Source: Massilia sp. METH4
GTDB taxonomy: Bacteria; Pseudomonadota; Gammaproteobacteria; Burkholderiales; Burkholderiaceae_D
Length of the DNA: 64,000 nucleotides
Reading direction: 5' to 3'
Assembly (NCBI RefSeq): GCF_037094685.1
Contig: NZ_CP146614.1
Location: forward strand, 4,464,001-4,528,000
Part shown: positions 53,520 to 62,559 of the stretch, one piece after another
How positions within the stretch are numbered: the first letter of the stretch is position 1
Layout of the letters: each line of letters begins with the position of its first letter
Notes under the pieces: model-generated
Told to the model about the DNA's origin: nothing
Databases searched by the model: none
The model's input: only the letters and a program-made list of their open reading frames with translations
Program-made: the position numbers and the translations under genes

Positions 53520-54731
53520 ATGCTCAAGAAGATCACTCCCGAACAGGTCCGCAAGGGGATGTATGTCCACAAGGTGGGCGCGTCGTGGCTCGATTCGCCG
53601 TTCTGGCAGAACGCGTTCCCTGTCGATTCTGCCGATGTGATGGCGAAGATGCGCGCCGCGCGCATCCGGGAGATCTGGATCGATACCGCCCGCGGCCTGG
53701 ATGTCGCGGAGCCGGCCGAGCCGGTCGCGCCGGCGCGGCCGGCCGCGCCCGAGGCACCGGCGCCATTCCGGTTCGCGCCCGTGCAGTGCGTGTCGACGCG
53801 CGACGAGATGCAGCGCGCCACCAAGGTGATCATGCGCGGCAAGGATGCCATGATGACGATGTTTAACGAGGCGCGCATGGGCCGGCTGGGCGATGTGGCG
53901 GCCGCGGTGACGCTGGTGGAGGATGTTGCCGCCTCCGTCATGCGCAACCAGGGAGCGCTGATCAACCTGGTGCGCCTGAAGCAGGCCGACGACTATACTT
54001 ACCTGCACTCGGTGGCGGTGTGCGCCATGATGATCGCGCTGGCCCGGCAACTGGGCTTGCCCGATGCCGAGGTGCGCGACTGCGGGCTGGCCGGCCTGCT
54101 GCACGACCTGGGCAAGGTGGCCGTGCCGGCCGCGATATTGAACAAGCCCGGGCGCCTCACCGACGAGGAATTCGAACAGGTGAAGCGCCACCCCGTGGCC
54201 GGCTTCGAGGCGCTGGCCGGCTGGCCGGACGTGCCGGCGATCGCGCGCGATGTTTGCCTGCATCATCACGAGCGCTTCGACGGCAGGGGTTACCCGCACC
54301 GGCTGGGCGGCCAGCAAATCAGCGTTCACGCGCGCATGGGTGCCGTCTGCGACGTGTACGACGCGATCACGTCGAACCGGCCCTACAAGGCCGGCTGGTG
54401 CCCGGCCGAATCGCTGCGGCGCATGGCCGAATGGACGAAGGAAGGGCAGTTCGACCCGATGGTGTTCGCGGCCTTCGTGAAATGCATGGGTATCTATCCG
54501 GTGGGCACGCTGCTGCGCCTGAAATCGAGTCGTCTCGGCGTGGTGGTGGACAACAGCAAGTCACTGCTCAAGCCCATCGTCAAGGTATTCTATTCGGCCC
54601 GCTCGATGGGGTATATTCCGCCCGAGGAGGTGGACCTGTCGCTGCCCGGCCTGGGCGAAGAGATCGCTGCGCGGGAAGAAGCGGGCAAATGGGGCTTCGG
54701 GGACACGAGCCGGTACTGGGTCCATGCCTAG
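53520..54731 (+). CDS. HD-GYP cyclic-di-GMP phosphodiesterase
   Basis: 403 residues: N-terminal DUF3391 (~1-130, LKKITPEQVRKGMYVHKV), then HD-GYP with LHSVAVCAMM, HDLGKVAVP (HD at ~194-195), HHHERFDGRGYP (GYP ~256) and DVYDAITSNRPY. Metal ligands are intact, so it should hydrolyse c-di-GMP. The 272 bases upstream contain no gene; AT-rich near 53430-53500. It precedes the LOV kinase by 101 bases on the same strand. Confidence 0.93.
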   Translation: MLKKITPEQVRKGMYVHKVGASWLDSPFWQNAFPVDSADVMAKMRAARIREIWIDTARGLDVAEPAEPVAPARPAAPEAPAPFRFAPVQCVSTRDEMQRATKVIMRGKDAMMTMFNEARMGRLGDVAAAVTLVEDVAASVMRNQGALINLVRLKQADDYTYLHSVAVCAMMIALARQLGLPDAEVRDCGLAGLLHDLGKVAVPAAILNKPGRLTDEEFEQVKRHPVAGFEALAGWPDVPAIARDVCLHHHERFDGRGYPHRLGGQQISVHARMGAVCDVYDAITSNRPYKAGWCPAESLRRMAEWTKEGQFDPMVFAAFVKCMGIYPVGTLLRLKSSRLGVVVDNSKSLLKPIVKVFYSARSMGYIPPEEVDLSLPGLGEEIAAREEAGKWGFGDTSRYWVHA

Positions 54732-54832
54732 GGCTCGGCGATCCGTCCGCCAAACGTGCGCCGGCTTCGCTATAATCCGCCCGAAGTCCAGCGCCATGCT
54801 CGGTCCGGTCTTCGCTGGTTCATGGAGGCTGG

Positions 54833-56578
54833 ATGACGATCGGTAATACGAAGGACGAGCGGGAGCAGTTGCCGCACGATGAAAAGAGCGGCCAGGGCCA
54901 GAGCTCGGGCGTGCCCAGCGCGGGCTCGGTCGAGGGCAGCAGCTTCAACCCGCTGGGCGAGCCCGGCATGCGGCACTGGCAGGCCGGGCATATCTCGAAG
55001 CCGGGCTTCGACGAGCGCGGCAATATCTTCTTCGCCGCCATCGAGATGACGCGCATGCCGATGGTCGTCACGGACCCGAACCAGCCGGACAATCCGATCG
55101 CCTTCGTCAACCGGGCTTTCCTCGACCTTACGCTGTACAAGGAGGAAGAGGTGTTGGGCCGCAACTGCCGCTTCCTGCAAGGCGAGCAGACCGACCCGAA
55201 CACCATCGAGGAGATCCGCATCGCGCTGCGCGAGCAGCGGGCCGTGGCCGTCGACGTCCTGAACTACAAGGCCGACGGTCGTCCGTTCTGGAATGGCCTG
55301 TACATCGGCCCCGTGTTCGACGAAGGCGGCAAGCTGCTGTATTTCTTCGCTTCGCAGATGGATATCACGCGGCGCCGCGTGTCCGAACAATCGTACCTGC
55401 AGGCGCAAAAAATGGAGGCGATCGGCCAGCTGACGGCCGGCCTGGCGCACGACTTCAACAACTTGCTGCAGGTTATCGGCGGCAATCTCGAACTGGCTGC
55501 CGGGGCGCTGGACAATCCTGCCACCGTGGAGCAGGCCGTCGACCGTGCCCGGCTGGCCACCGAGAAGGCGGGCAAGCTCACGCAGCAGCTGCTCACGTTC
55601 GCGCGCAAGCAGCGGCTGGAGCCGAAGCGGCTGAACCTCAATTCCCTCGTGGTGGAGTTCAGCGAAATGCTGGTGCGCACGCTGGGGGAAAAGGTGGACC
55701 TGCACCTGGACCTGAAACCGGGCCTGCCATCCTGCACGCTCGACCCCACGCACATGGAAATGGCGCTGTTGAACGTGTTGATCAACGCGCGCGACGCGAT
55801 GCCCGGCGGCGGCAAGGTGGCCATCGCCACCTCGATCCTCGATGACGCCGAGCGCATCGAGCGGCACCGGCTGGAGCCGGGCCGCTACGTGGTGCTGTGC
55901 ATCATCGACGAGGGCGAGGGCATGTCGCCCGAGGTGGCGGCGCGGGCCACGGAACCGTTCTTCACCACCAAGGGCCCGGGCACGGGCCTGGGGCTGGCGA
56001 TGGTGCACGGCTTCGTGCAGCAGTCGCACGGCCGGCTGGAGATCGAGAGCGCGCCGCAGCGGGGCACCACGATCCGCATGATCTTCCCGCAGGCGGCCCA
56101 GTCGGGGCTGGAAATCCTCGCCGAGCGCAAGGGGCAGGGCGCGGCCCGATGGACGCCCGAAGCCATCCTGGGCAAGCGCACCATCCTCGTGGTGGACGAC
56201 AGCGACGAGGTGCGCGAGCTGGCCGAGAACCACCTGCGCGGCAGCGGCTACCGTGTGCTCGGCGCCTCAAGCGGCGAGACGGCGATCGAGCTGATGGACC
56301 GCTACGGCGAGATCGACCTGCTGTTCACCGACATCATCATGCCGGGCGGGATGAACGGCCTGCAACTGGCCGAGCGCGTGCGCCAGCGCCAGCCGGACGT
56401 GCCGGTGCTGCTGGCCACCGGCTATATCGACCAGCTGCCGACGGCCGTGAGCGACGCGCCGGCGTTCCCGATCCTGGCCAAGCCCTACCGCCTCACCGAA
56501 CTGGCCGAACGCATCCGCCTCGCCTTGAAAGTGGATATGCGCAGGAGCGCGGCTGCCGGCTTCCAGCACGAGGGCTAG
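54833..56578 (+). CDS. LOV-domain blue-light hybrid histidine kinase
   Basis: 581 residues. LOV (PAS) domain at ~60-175 with the photoactive motif GRNCRFLQG (Cys112), TRMPMVVTDPN and FVNRAFLDLT; then HisKA (GLAHDFNNLLQVIGG, His206), HATPase (NVLINARDAM, DEGEGMS, GTGLGLAM) and a C-terminal receiver (VVDDSDEVRE; phosphoacceptor Asp500 in FTDIIMPGG; KPYR). FMN binding and a cysteinyl adduct are expected from the intact motif. GGAGG lies 5 bases before the ATG. A single-domain receiver gene follows after 3 bases. Confidence 0.92.
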   Translation: MTIGNTKDEREQLPHDEKSGQGQSSGVPSAGSVEGSSFNPLGEPGMRHWQAGHISKPGFDERGNIFFAAIEMTRMPMVVTDPNQPDNPIAFVNRAFLDLTLYKEEEVLGRNCRFLQGEQTDPNTIEEIRIALREQRAVAVDVLNYKADGRPFWNGLYIGPVFDEGGKLLYFFASQMDITRRRVSEQSYLQAQKMEAIGQLTAGLAHDFNNLLQVIGGNLELAAGALDNPATVEQAVDRARLATEKAGKLTQQLLTFARKQRLEPKRLNLNSLVVEFSEMLVRTLGEKVDLHLDLKPGLPSCTLDPTHMEMALLNVLINARDAMPGGGKVAIATSILDDAERIERHRLEPGRYVVLCIIDEGEGMSPEVAARATEPFFTTKGPGTGLGLAMVHGFVQQSHGRLEIESAPQRGTTIRMIFPQAAQSGLEILAERKGQGAARWTPEAILGKRTILVVDDSDEVRELAENHLRGSGYRVLGASSGETAIELMDRYGEIDLLFTDIIMPGGMNGLQLAERVRQRQPDVPVLLATGYIDQLPTAVSDAPAFPILAKPYRLTELAERIRLALKVDMRRSAAAGFQHEG

Positions 56579-56581
56579 CGC

Positions 56582-56932
56582 ATGGTGCACGTGCTGGTGG
56601 TGGACGACGACGAGGCGGTGCGCTATGTGTTCGGCAAGTACCTGGCGCGCGCCGGCTACGCGGTGCGCACGGCCGGCACGGGCGACGAAGCCATTGCAGC
56701 CGCGCATGCCGGCCGCGTCGACGTGCTCGTCACCGACCAGCGCATGCCCGGCATGCCCGGCGACGCGCTGATCGGCTGGTTCCGCAGCAACCGCCCCGGC
56801 GTGCCGGCGCTGCTCGTAACGGCCTACGCGGGCGAGGTGGCGGCCGGGCTGGCGGGCGTGCGGGTGATGAACAAGCCGGTCTCCGGCAGCGAATTGATCG
56901 AGGCGGTACGGAGCGCCGCCGGACAGTCCTGA
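56582..56932 (+). CDS. Single-domain response regulator
   Basis: 116-residue receiver: VVDDDEA, phosphoacceptor Asp52 (VLVTDQRMPG), conserved Thr in LVTAYAG and Lys in NKPVSG. No output domain. It starts 3 bases after the LOV kinase and is presumably its phosphoacceptor or shuttle. It is convergent with the GGDEF gene at 8 bases. Confidence 0.9.
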   Translation: MVHVLVVDDDEAVRYVFGKYLARAGYAVRTAGTGDEAIAAAHAGRVDVLVTDQRMPGMPGDALIGWFRSNRPGVPALLVTAYAGEVAAGLAGVRVMNKPVSGSELIEAVRSAAGQS

Positions 56933-56940
56933 GCCGGTCG

Positions 56941-58266
56941 TCAGGCGGGCGCAGGTTCGCCCGTCGCCCGCTCCACGCGGTTCCGGCCATTGCGCTTGGC
57001 CACGTACAACGCCGCGTCGGCGCGCCGGATCGCCGCGCCGATGTCCGCCGTGCCTGCAATGTCGGCCACGCCGATCGATACAGTCACATGCAAGCCTTGC
57101 GGCCAGGCGAGCAGCGGCAGCCGGTCGCACAGCTGCTGCGCCAGCGCCGCCGCGTTGCCGGCCCCGATGCCGGCGCACAGGATCAGGAATTCCTCGCCGC
57201 CCCAGCGCACCAGCTTGTCCGCATCGCGGATCACGGCCTTTGCCGTGGCGGCGAACTGCCTGAGCACCTGGTCGCCCGTCTCATGGCCCCACGTGTCGTT
57301 GATGGTCTTGAAGTGATCGAGGTCGATGAACAGCACGGCGTCGAACTGTCCGTGCGCACCACTTTCCTCGTCGGCCACCAGCGCGTCGCGCAAGCCTTGC
57401 CGGTTCAGCGCACCCGTCAGCGGGTCGCGGATCACCTGGTCGGCCAGTTGGCGCGATTCGAGCTGCAAGGCGCGGTTGATCACGGTGAGCGTTGCCACGC
57501 GCGCCTTCTCGCGCCGCAACTGGTGCCGGTACTGGATCATGCCGAGCGAAAGCCACAGCGCACCATACACGCACCAGGCCCCCAGCAAACCCAGCGCCAG
57601 CTCCCGCTCGCTGATCCATTTGCCCTCGAAGCGGACCGCCTTCAGGCGCAGGCGATGCGTGCCCATCTCGCTCAGGCTGCCGGTGTACAGTTCCACGGCC
57701 GTCGCATTGTCGATATTTGCGCCGGTGCGCAACAGGGGCACGTGCTGTGCGGAATTCCACCACGCGGCACTGCGATACAGGCCGAGCGGAATGGTGATGG
57801 CGCCGCTCTCCGGGAGCGTGAATTCGATCTCGTTCACCTTTTGCGTGCGGTAGTCCGCCACCGTCGAGAAGCCGCGCTCGAAGTTGCGGATATAGCCGCG
57901 CAGCGAGTGCTCGCCGGGACCGGTGTGGTCGAGTTCGATCGTCACGCGGTCGTACACCGAGAGATCGACGCCGGATTCCCCCTCGCCGAGCAGGATGTGG
58001 TAGCCGCAGTAGGGCCAGGCGTACGCGCCTTTCGCCAGCGTGCAGGTAAGGTCCAGGCCGTCGCGCCGTGCCAGCTCGGCGCGCGAGATGCCGCCATCGC
58101 CGCGGTCGTCGCGCGCCTCGATCGCATGGCCGCTGTCCGCCGACAGTTCCAGTACGCGCACCATGCCGTACCGGTGCCACCACAGCAGGGCGGCCGTCAG
58201 CACGATCATTGCCACGGTGAGGTAATGCATGCCTTGCGCACCGAAGTGCGAGCCCGCCGCGCGCAT
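56941..58266 (-). CDS. Membrane diguanylate cyclase
   Basis: 441 residues: TM1 (~15-35), a periplasmic beta-rich domain (~36-255; GPGEHSLRGYIRNFERG, TIPLGLYRSAAWWN resemble a carbohydrate-binding-like fold), TM2 (~258-280), then GGDEF with active GGEEF (~373), intact RDAD inhibitory site and DPLTGALNRQGL. The ATG at 58266 has GGAGG 4 bases upstream; longer readings lack one. A likely source of c-di-GMP to oppose the HD-GYP enzyme. Confidence 0.88.
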   Translation of the reverse strand: MRAAGSHFGAQGMHYLTVAMIVLTAALLWWHRYGMVRVLELSADSGHAIEARDDRGDGGISRAELARRDGLDLTCTLAKGAYAWPYCGYHILLGEGESGVDLSVYDRVTIELDHTGPGEHSLRGYIRNFERGFSTVADYRTQKVNEIEFTLPESGAITIPLGLYRSAAWWNSAQHVPLLRTGANIDNATAVELYTGSLSEMGTHRLRLKAVRFEGKWISERELALGLLGAWCVYGALWLSLGMIQYRHQLRREKARVATLTVINRALQLESRQLADQVIRDPLTGALNRQGLRDALVADEESGAHGQFDAVLFIDLDHFKTINDTWGHETGDQVLRQFAATAKAVIRDADKLVRWGGEEFLILCAGIGAGNAAALAQQLCDRLPLLAWPQGLHVTVSIGVADIAGTADIGAAIRRADAALYVAKRNGRNRVERATGEPAPA

Positions 58267-58410
58267 GCTGCCTCCACCTGTCGTCATGACTGCCTTGAAT
58301 ATGGCCGCGTCGCGCCCGGAGGTGCGACCGGCCAGCCCGAGGATCAACGGTAGCATGAACGAAGTTACCGGACAATACAGGGCGTTGTTTCAGGGCACCA
58401 AATTAGTGCA

Positions 58411-59562
58411 TCAACGGCCGCGCACCACCTGCAGTTTCGTTTTCTTGCCTTGGCGATAAGTGAACAAGGTCATGGCCGCGTCGCGCAGGTCGCCCTTCGC
58501 ATCGAAGGCGATCGTGCCCGTGATGCCCTCATGGCGCACCTTCGCGAGCGCCGGCAGGAATTGCGCGGGCAAGGTCGATTGCGCCTGCCGCATCGCGGCG
58601 GCGAACGTCATCACGGCGTCGTAGGCATAGGGGGCATAGGTTTCGACCGGCAGCTCGAAGCGCTCGCGGTAACGCTCCGTGAAGGCGGCGTGGCTCGCTT
58701 CCTGGGGGCCGTCGATGCCGCCGGCCACCACGCATACCACCTGGTCGTCGGCCAGCGCGTCGCCGGCGAGCACGGGCAAGCGCTCGGAGCAGATGCCGTC
58801 TCCGGACACGAATTTCGCTCCGATACCCAGCGTCTTCATCTGCTTGAGCATCGGGCCGGCCACCGCGTCCATGCCGCCGAAGAAGATCGCGTCCGGCTTT
58901 TTCGCGCGGATCTGTGTGAGGATCGCGTTGAAGTCCACCGCCTTGTCGTTGGTGAATTGGCGGCTGACGATCGCGGCTTGCCCACCGGCCGCGCGCACGC
59001 TCTTGGCGAATTCGTCCGCGAGGCCCTGGCCGAATGCCGTGCGGTCGTCGATGATGGCGATCCGCCTGGCCTTGAGCGTGCGCAGCGTGTACGTGGCCAG
59101 CGTGCGGCCGATCAGGCCGTCGTTGGCCACCACGCGAAATGCCGTCCTGAACCCCTGGTTCGTGTAGACAGGCGTAGTGGCGGCCGGCGAGATCTGCGGG
59201 ATGCCGGCGCGGGCATAGATCTTCGAGGCCGGCACCGTGGTGCCCGAATTGTGGTGGCCGACCACGGCGGCCACCTTCGCGTCGACGAGCTTCTGGGCGA
59301 CGGCCGTGCCGGCCTTCGGGTCGCCGCCATCGTCTTCCGGCATCAGCACCCACGTGACCTTCCTGCCGGCGATGACGATGCCCTGGGCGTTCAGGTCGTC
59401 GATCGCCATGCGTGCGCCGTTTTCCACGTCCTTTCCCTGGTGCGCCGTGGGGCCGGACAGCGGCGCGGCGGTGCCGATCTTCACGACGGTCTGGGCGGAT
59501 GCGCCCGCGGCAAGCAGCGCGGGCGCGAGCAGGAAGGCAAGGGTGGCAAGGCGGAAAGGCAT
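58411..59562 (-). CDS. Branched-chain amino acid ABC-type binding protein, orphan
   Basis: 383-residue periplasmic binding protein of the LivJ/LivK type: signal peptide 1-23 (ending ASA), VKIGTAAPLSGPTAHQGKD, VVGHHNSGTTVPA, FRVVANDGLIG, DDRTAFGQGLADEF, SGDGICSE. No permease or ATPase gene is adjacent, so it either serves a distant transporter or a sensor. The gene precedes the GGDEF gene on the same strand with 144 bases between. Confidence 0.9.
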   Translation of the reverse strand: MPFRLATLAFLLAPALLAAGASAQTVVKIGTAAPLSGPTAHQGKDVENGARMAIDDLNAQGIVIAGRKVTWVLMPEDDGGDPKAGTAVAQKLVDAKVAAVVGHHNSGTTVPASKIYARAGIPQISPAATTPVYTNQGFRTAFRVVANDGLIGRTLATYTLRTLKARRIAIIDDRTAFGQGLADEFAKSVRAAGGQAAIVSRQFTNDKAVDFNAILTQIRAKKPDAIFFGGMDAVAGPMLKQMKTLGIGAKFVSGDGICSERLPVLAGDALADDQVVCVVAGGIDGPQEASHAAFTERYRERFELPVETYAPYAYDAVMTFAAAMRQAQSTLPAQFLPALAKVRHEGITGTIAFDAKGDLRDAAMTLFTYRQGKKTKLQVVRGR

Positions 59563-59682
59563 GGCGGCTCTCGTGATGGGATCGACCGATTGTAATGTCG
59601 AGCTGCCGGGCGCGGCGCGCGCCATCTTCCGTGCCGGCGGCGAAGGCGCGATAATGCGGGCCTGACGAGGAGAAGCAACGCC

Positions 59683-60426
59683 ATGCAAGAACTGATGCAA
59701 CAACTGGTCCGCCTGTACTTGCCGGTGGGCGCGCCGCCGCCGGCCGAACCGGGCACCGCCGATGCAGTGCGGGAGGGCGGCGTGCGCGCCATCGTCATTC
59801 CATTCGAACTGAAAGGGGAGGGCGACGGCGCCCGGCAATGGGAGCGCCTGTGCGAGGTGGCCAACGCCTTGCAGGCGGAACTCGGCCTCCCCGCGCCGGC
59901 CGTGAGCGTGTCCGGCGCGACCGGCTTCCGGCTCTGGCTGTCGTTCGCGCAGCCGGTGCCGGTGGACCGGGCGCAGCGCTTCCTCGCGTTGCTGCGCGCG
60001 GCCTATTTCAGTGACGCGAAACTGCCGGAGCAGGGCGTGCGCGCGCCGCTGGAGCTGCCGCCGCGCCTCCACCCGGCAACCGGCAAATGGGCCGCCTTCA
60101 TCCACCCCGGCATGGGCGCGGCGTTCGCCGACGAACCGGCGCTGGAGATCGCGCCGCCGGCCGCCGCCCAGGCCGCGCTGCTGCAGGACCTGCGATCGAT
60201 CACGCCGGCGCAGCTCCAGCAGGCGCTGGACGTGCTGGAGCGCGAACCGGTGCAGCCGCCATCGGTTCAGCCGCCAAGCGTGCAGCCGGCGCCGCGCTCC
60301 ACGCCAGCCGTGGACGGGGTGCCGCCCGACCTCCTGCTGAAGGATGCAACGCTGGAGGATATCGTGCGCTTCCTGCACGCAAATAATATCGAGCCGACGT
60401 TCCGGCACCTGATCGGGCGGGACTGA
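59683..60426 (+). CDS. Primase-like hypothetical protein without catalytic acids
   Basis: 247 residues, cytoplasmic. Residues ~30-165 have the layout of an archaeo-eukaryotic primase/TOTE-type core: VRAIVIPFELK in the position of the DxD strand, VSVSGATGFRLWLSFAQPVP in place of the SGxGxHxW motif, and a final LELPPRLHPATGKWAAFIHPG. The usual acids and the motif histidine are missing. A proline-rich linker with VQPPS repeats (~190-205) connects to a 35-residue C-terminal helix pair (LEDIVRFLHANNIEP). The resemblance is by pattern only; the protein might bind nucleic acid without catalysis. GAGGAG lies about 11 bases before the ATG. Confidence 0.6.
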   Translation: MQELMQQLVRLYLPVGAPPPAEPGTADAVREGGVRAIVIPFELKGEGDGARQWERLCEVANALQAELGLPAPAVSVSGATGFRLWLSFAQPVPVDRAQRFLALLRAAYFSDAKLPEQGVRAPLELPPRLHPATGKWAAFIHPGMGAAFADEPALEIAPPAAAQAALLQDLRSITPAQLQQALDVLEREPVQPPSVQPPSVQPAPRSTPAVDGVPPDLLLKDATLEDIVRFLHANNIEPTFRHLIGRD

Positions 60427-60440
60427 AGCCGCCCGCCAGG

Positions 60441-60782
60441 TCAGCTTTCCGGGTCGTGGTGGAACTCGCGCAGCTCTTGCGCGCAGCGGCAGGATGCGGC
60501 CAGCTTCGCGGCCCACTGCACCGCCGCTTCCCTCGAAGGGAGTTCGAGCACGCAGAAGCCGCCGTCGAACTCCCTGGTCCGCGGATAGGTTTCGTTGGTA
60601 CAGCTGCCGTCCGCCGCGACCATCGCGGGCGCGACCGCGGCATTGATGCCGCCGCCGAAGACGTAGACGCCGGCGGCCTTGGCTTCGCGGATCACGGCGT
60701 GCGATGCCTCGCGGACGGCGGGCATGTCCGCGGCGGGGACGTTCATCGCATCGGCGGGAAAGGAAATGAGGTACTTGGTCAT
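60441..60782 (-). CDS. YCII-related (DGPF) protein
   Basis: 113 residues: KYLISFP at the N-terminus, an alpha-beta ferredoxin-like fold, then GGFCVLELPSREAAVQWAAKLA, the YCII/DGPF signature. Often encoded beside ECF sigma factors, but none is here. AAGGAG lies 9 bases upstream of the ATG. The function is unknown. Confidence 0.8.
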   Translation of the reverse strand: MTKYLISFPADAMNVPAADMPAVREASHAVIREAKAAGVYVFGGGINAAVAPAMVAADGSCTNETYPRTREFDGGFCVLELPSREAAVQWAAKLAASCRCAQELREFHHDPES

Positions 60783-60934
60783 CGTTCGTTGCTCCTTGTG
60801 ACTCTTCACGTAGAGGCATGGCAACCGGACAGCCGCTGCTGTCCTTGCCCTTGTTGCGCTCGATTTCCAGCGCCATCCGTACTCCTCCGGTTGCAATTCT
60901 GGCCCAAAAGCCGTCCCCCGTGTGCCGTTTGATG

Positions 60935-60971
60935 GCCCGGCATCGGCGGCTGCGCGCCGCCGATGCCGGGC
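60935..60971. terminator. Very stable hairpin after the cysteine hydrolase gene
   Basis: GCCCGGCATCGGCGGC pairs perfectly with its complement at 60956-60971 (16-bp stem, 5-base loop). It lies 45 bases after the minus-strand hydrolase stop. There is no U-tract, so a strong RNA structure with a possible terminator or processing role is inferred. Confidence 0.5.
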
Positions 60972-61015
60972 ATCTTGGCCGTGCGGACCCTGCTGCCCGG
61001 CCCTGGAGGCTCGCC

Positions 61016-61564
61016 CTAGTGGGCGAGGTATTCCGTGGTGGAAGCGACGGTTGCGTAGGCGAATGCCAGTGCCGCCATCTGTGCCGCATGCACCTGCGCG
61101 GCGGGCACGACCTGGCCGCCGAACTCCAGGTCGCGCGTGGCGCAGGCGTCGTGCAGCACCGTGGTGCGGTAGCCGAAGTCGGAAGCGGCGCGCGCGGCCG
61201 CGTCGATGCACATATGGCTCATCGCGCCCACGATCGTCACCGCCTCGATGCCGCGCTCGTCGAGCACGCGCTTCAGGTCCGTCTCCAGGAAGGCGTTCGG
61301 ATGGTTCTTGACGATGACGGTTTCATCCCCTTGCGGCGCTACATCGGCGTGGATCCGCACGCCGTCCGTGCCCGGCACGAAGAATGGCGCGCCCGGCTGG
61401 GAGGCTTCATGCCGCACATGGATCACCAGTTCGCTCCGTTCGCGGGCGGCCGCGATGGCGCGGGCTGCGTTGGCCAGGGCAGTGTCGATGCCGGCGAGGG
61501 GCAGTTTCCCGGTCGGCAGGTATTCGTTCTGGAGATCGACGACGATCAATGCTTGCTTGCTCAT
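61016..61564 (-). CDS. Isochorismatase-like cysteine hydrolase
   Basis: 182-residue cytoplasmic hydrolase with the catalytic triad Asp10 (VVDLQNEY), Lys86 (VIVKNHPNAF) and Cys119 (GAMSHMCIDAAAR); FFVPGTDG contributes to substrate binding. Related enzymes hydrolyse nicotinamide, N-carbamoyl or isochorismate-like substrates; no neighbour indicates which. It is followed by the strong hairpin. Confidence 0.88.
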   Translation of the reverse strand: MSKQALIVVDLQNEYLPTGKLPLAGIDTALANAARAIAAARERSELVIHVRHEASQPGAPFFVPGTDGVRIHADVAPQGDETVIVKNHPNAFLETDLKRVLDERGIEAVTIVGAMSHMCIDAAARAASDFGYRTTVLHDACATRDLEFGGQVVPAAQVHAAQMAALAFAYATVASTTEYLAH

Positions 61565-61728
61565 GGTGCTTGCCTCGATATTCTGTGGTTGGCGGGGTGC
61601 CCATCACCCCGTTGCGGCATTCTCGCCGGGCGGCCCGGCCCTCACGAGCCGGACGAGGGCCAGATGTCGACGCATTCGGGCCAACCCTCGTGTATGCTGT
61701 GGCCCGCCTCCAACGCCCGCACGCCGCC

Positions 61729-62541
61729 ATGAACATCACCCTGGGACCGCTGGTCTTCAACGCCGTACACCTGCTGTTCGCGCTGTCGTTTCTCGTCGCG
61801 CTCGCGATCGGCCACTGGCATGGCCGGCGCAAGGGCGTGAACGCGGCGGGCGTGCTGGCCGACATGCTGTTGGTCTGCCTGGTAGTGGCCCGGCTGGCCT
61901 TCGTGGCGGCCTGGTTCGACCAGTACGCCAGGGAACCGCTGTCCATCCTCGACATCCGCGACCAGGGCTTCATGATGTGGCCGGGCCTCGTGGGGGCGGC
62001 GCTGTACGGAGCCTGGCGGGTGACGCGCAAGCGGGCGCTGGCCGAGCCGTTGGCGGCAAGCGTGATTGCAGGCTCCCTGGCGTGGTTCATGTCCGGCGCT
62101 TCTTCCGTCGCCACGATGGGCGAGCAGCAAGCCGTTCCGGCCGTGGCGCTGACGGCGATGGACGGCAGCGCCGCAACGCTGGCGCAGGTGGCGGCGCGCA
62201 AGCCGCTGGTCGTCAACCTGTGGGCCACGTGGTGCCCGCCGTGCCGCCATGAGATGCCGGTGCTCGCGCAGGCGCAGCGCGATCATCCCGAAGTCGCCTT
62301 CGTGTTCGTCAACCAGGGCGAGGCGGCCGGCACGGTCGCCGCCTACCTGGGGCGTGCCGGCCTGCAGCTGGACCATTCGCTGCTCGACCAGCCGAAGGCG
62401 CTCGGCCAGAGCGTCGGTTCGCTGGCCCTGCCGACCACGTTCTTCTATGACGAGCGGGGGCGGCTGGCCGACACGCATATCGGCATGCTGTCGGCGGCGA
62501 CGCTGCGGGCGAAGCTGGCGGCGATCGAAGGGAAGAACTGA
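61729..62541 (+). CDS. Membrane-anchored TlpA-like thioredoxin
   Basis: 270 residues: an N-terminal membrane domain with about four spans (residues 5-128), of which the first part (LGPLVFNAVHLLFALSFLVALAIG) resembles the start of prolipoprotein diacylglyceryl transferase (Lgt), then a periplasmic TlpA/ResA thioredoxin domain with the active site WATWCPPC (Cys169, Cys172) and cis-Pro LALPTTFFY. It probably reduces or oxidises envelope disulphides. The Lgt-like fusion is unusual; Lgt catalytic residues are not present. Confidence 0.88.
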   Translation: MNITLGPLVFNAVHLLFALSFLVALAIGHWHGRRKGVNAAGVLADMLLVCLVVARLAFVAAWFDQYAREPLSILDIRDQGFMMWPGLVGAALYGAWRVTRKRALAEPLAASVIAGSLAWFMSGASSVATMGEQQAVPAVALTAMDGSAATLAQVAARKPLVVNLWATWCPPCRHEMPVLAQAQRDHPEVAFVFVNQGEAAGTVAAYLGRAGLQLDHSLLDQPKALGQSVGSLALPTTFFYDERGRLADTHIGMLSAATLRAKLAAIEGKN

Positions 62542-62559
62542 TCGAGGCGTCGTCGGTAG

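Noticed and set aside
60260..60310. VQPPS repeats as a DNA tandem repeat of interest
   Set aside because: Only two to three short units in a proline-rich linker; ordinary low complexity.
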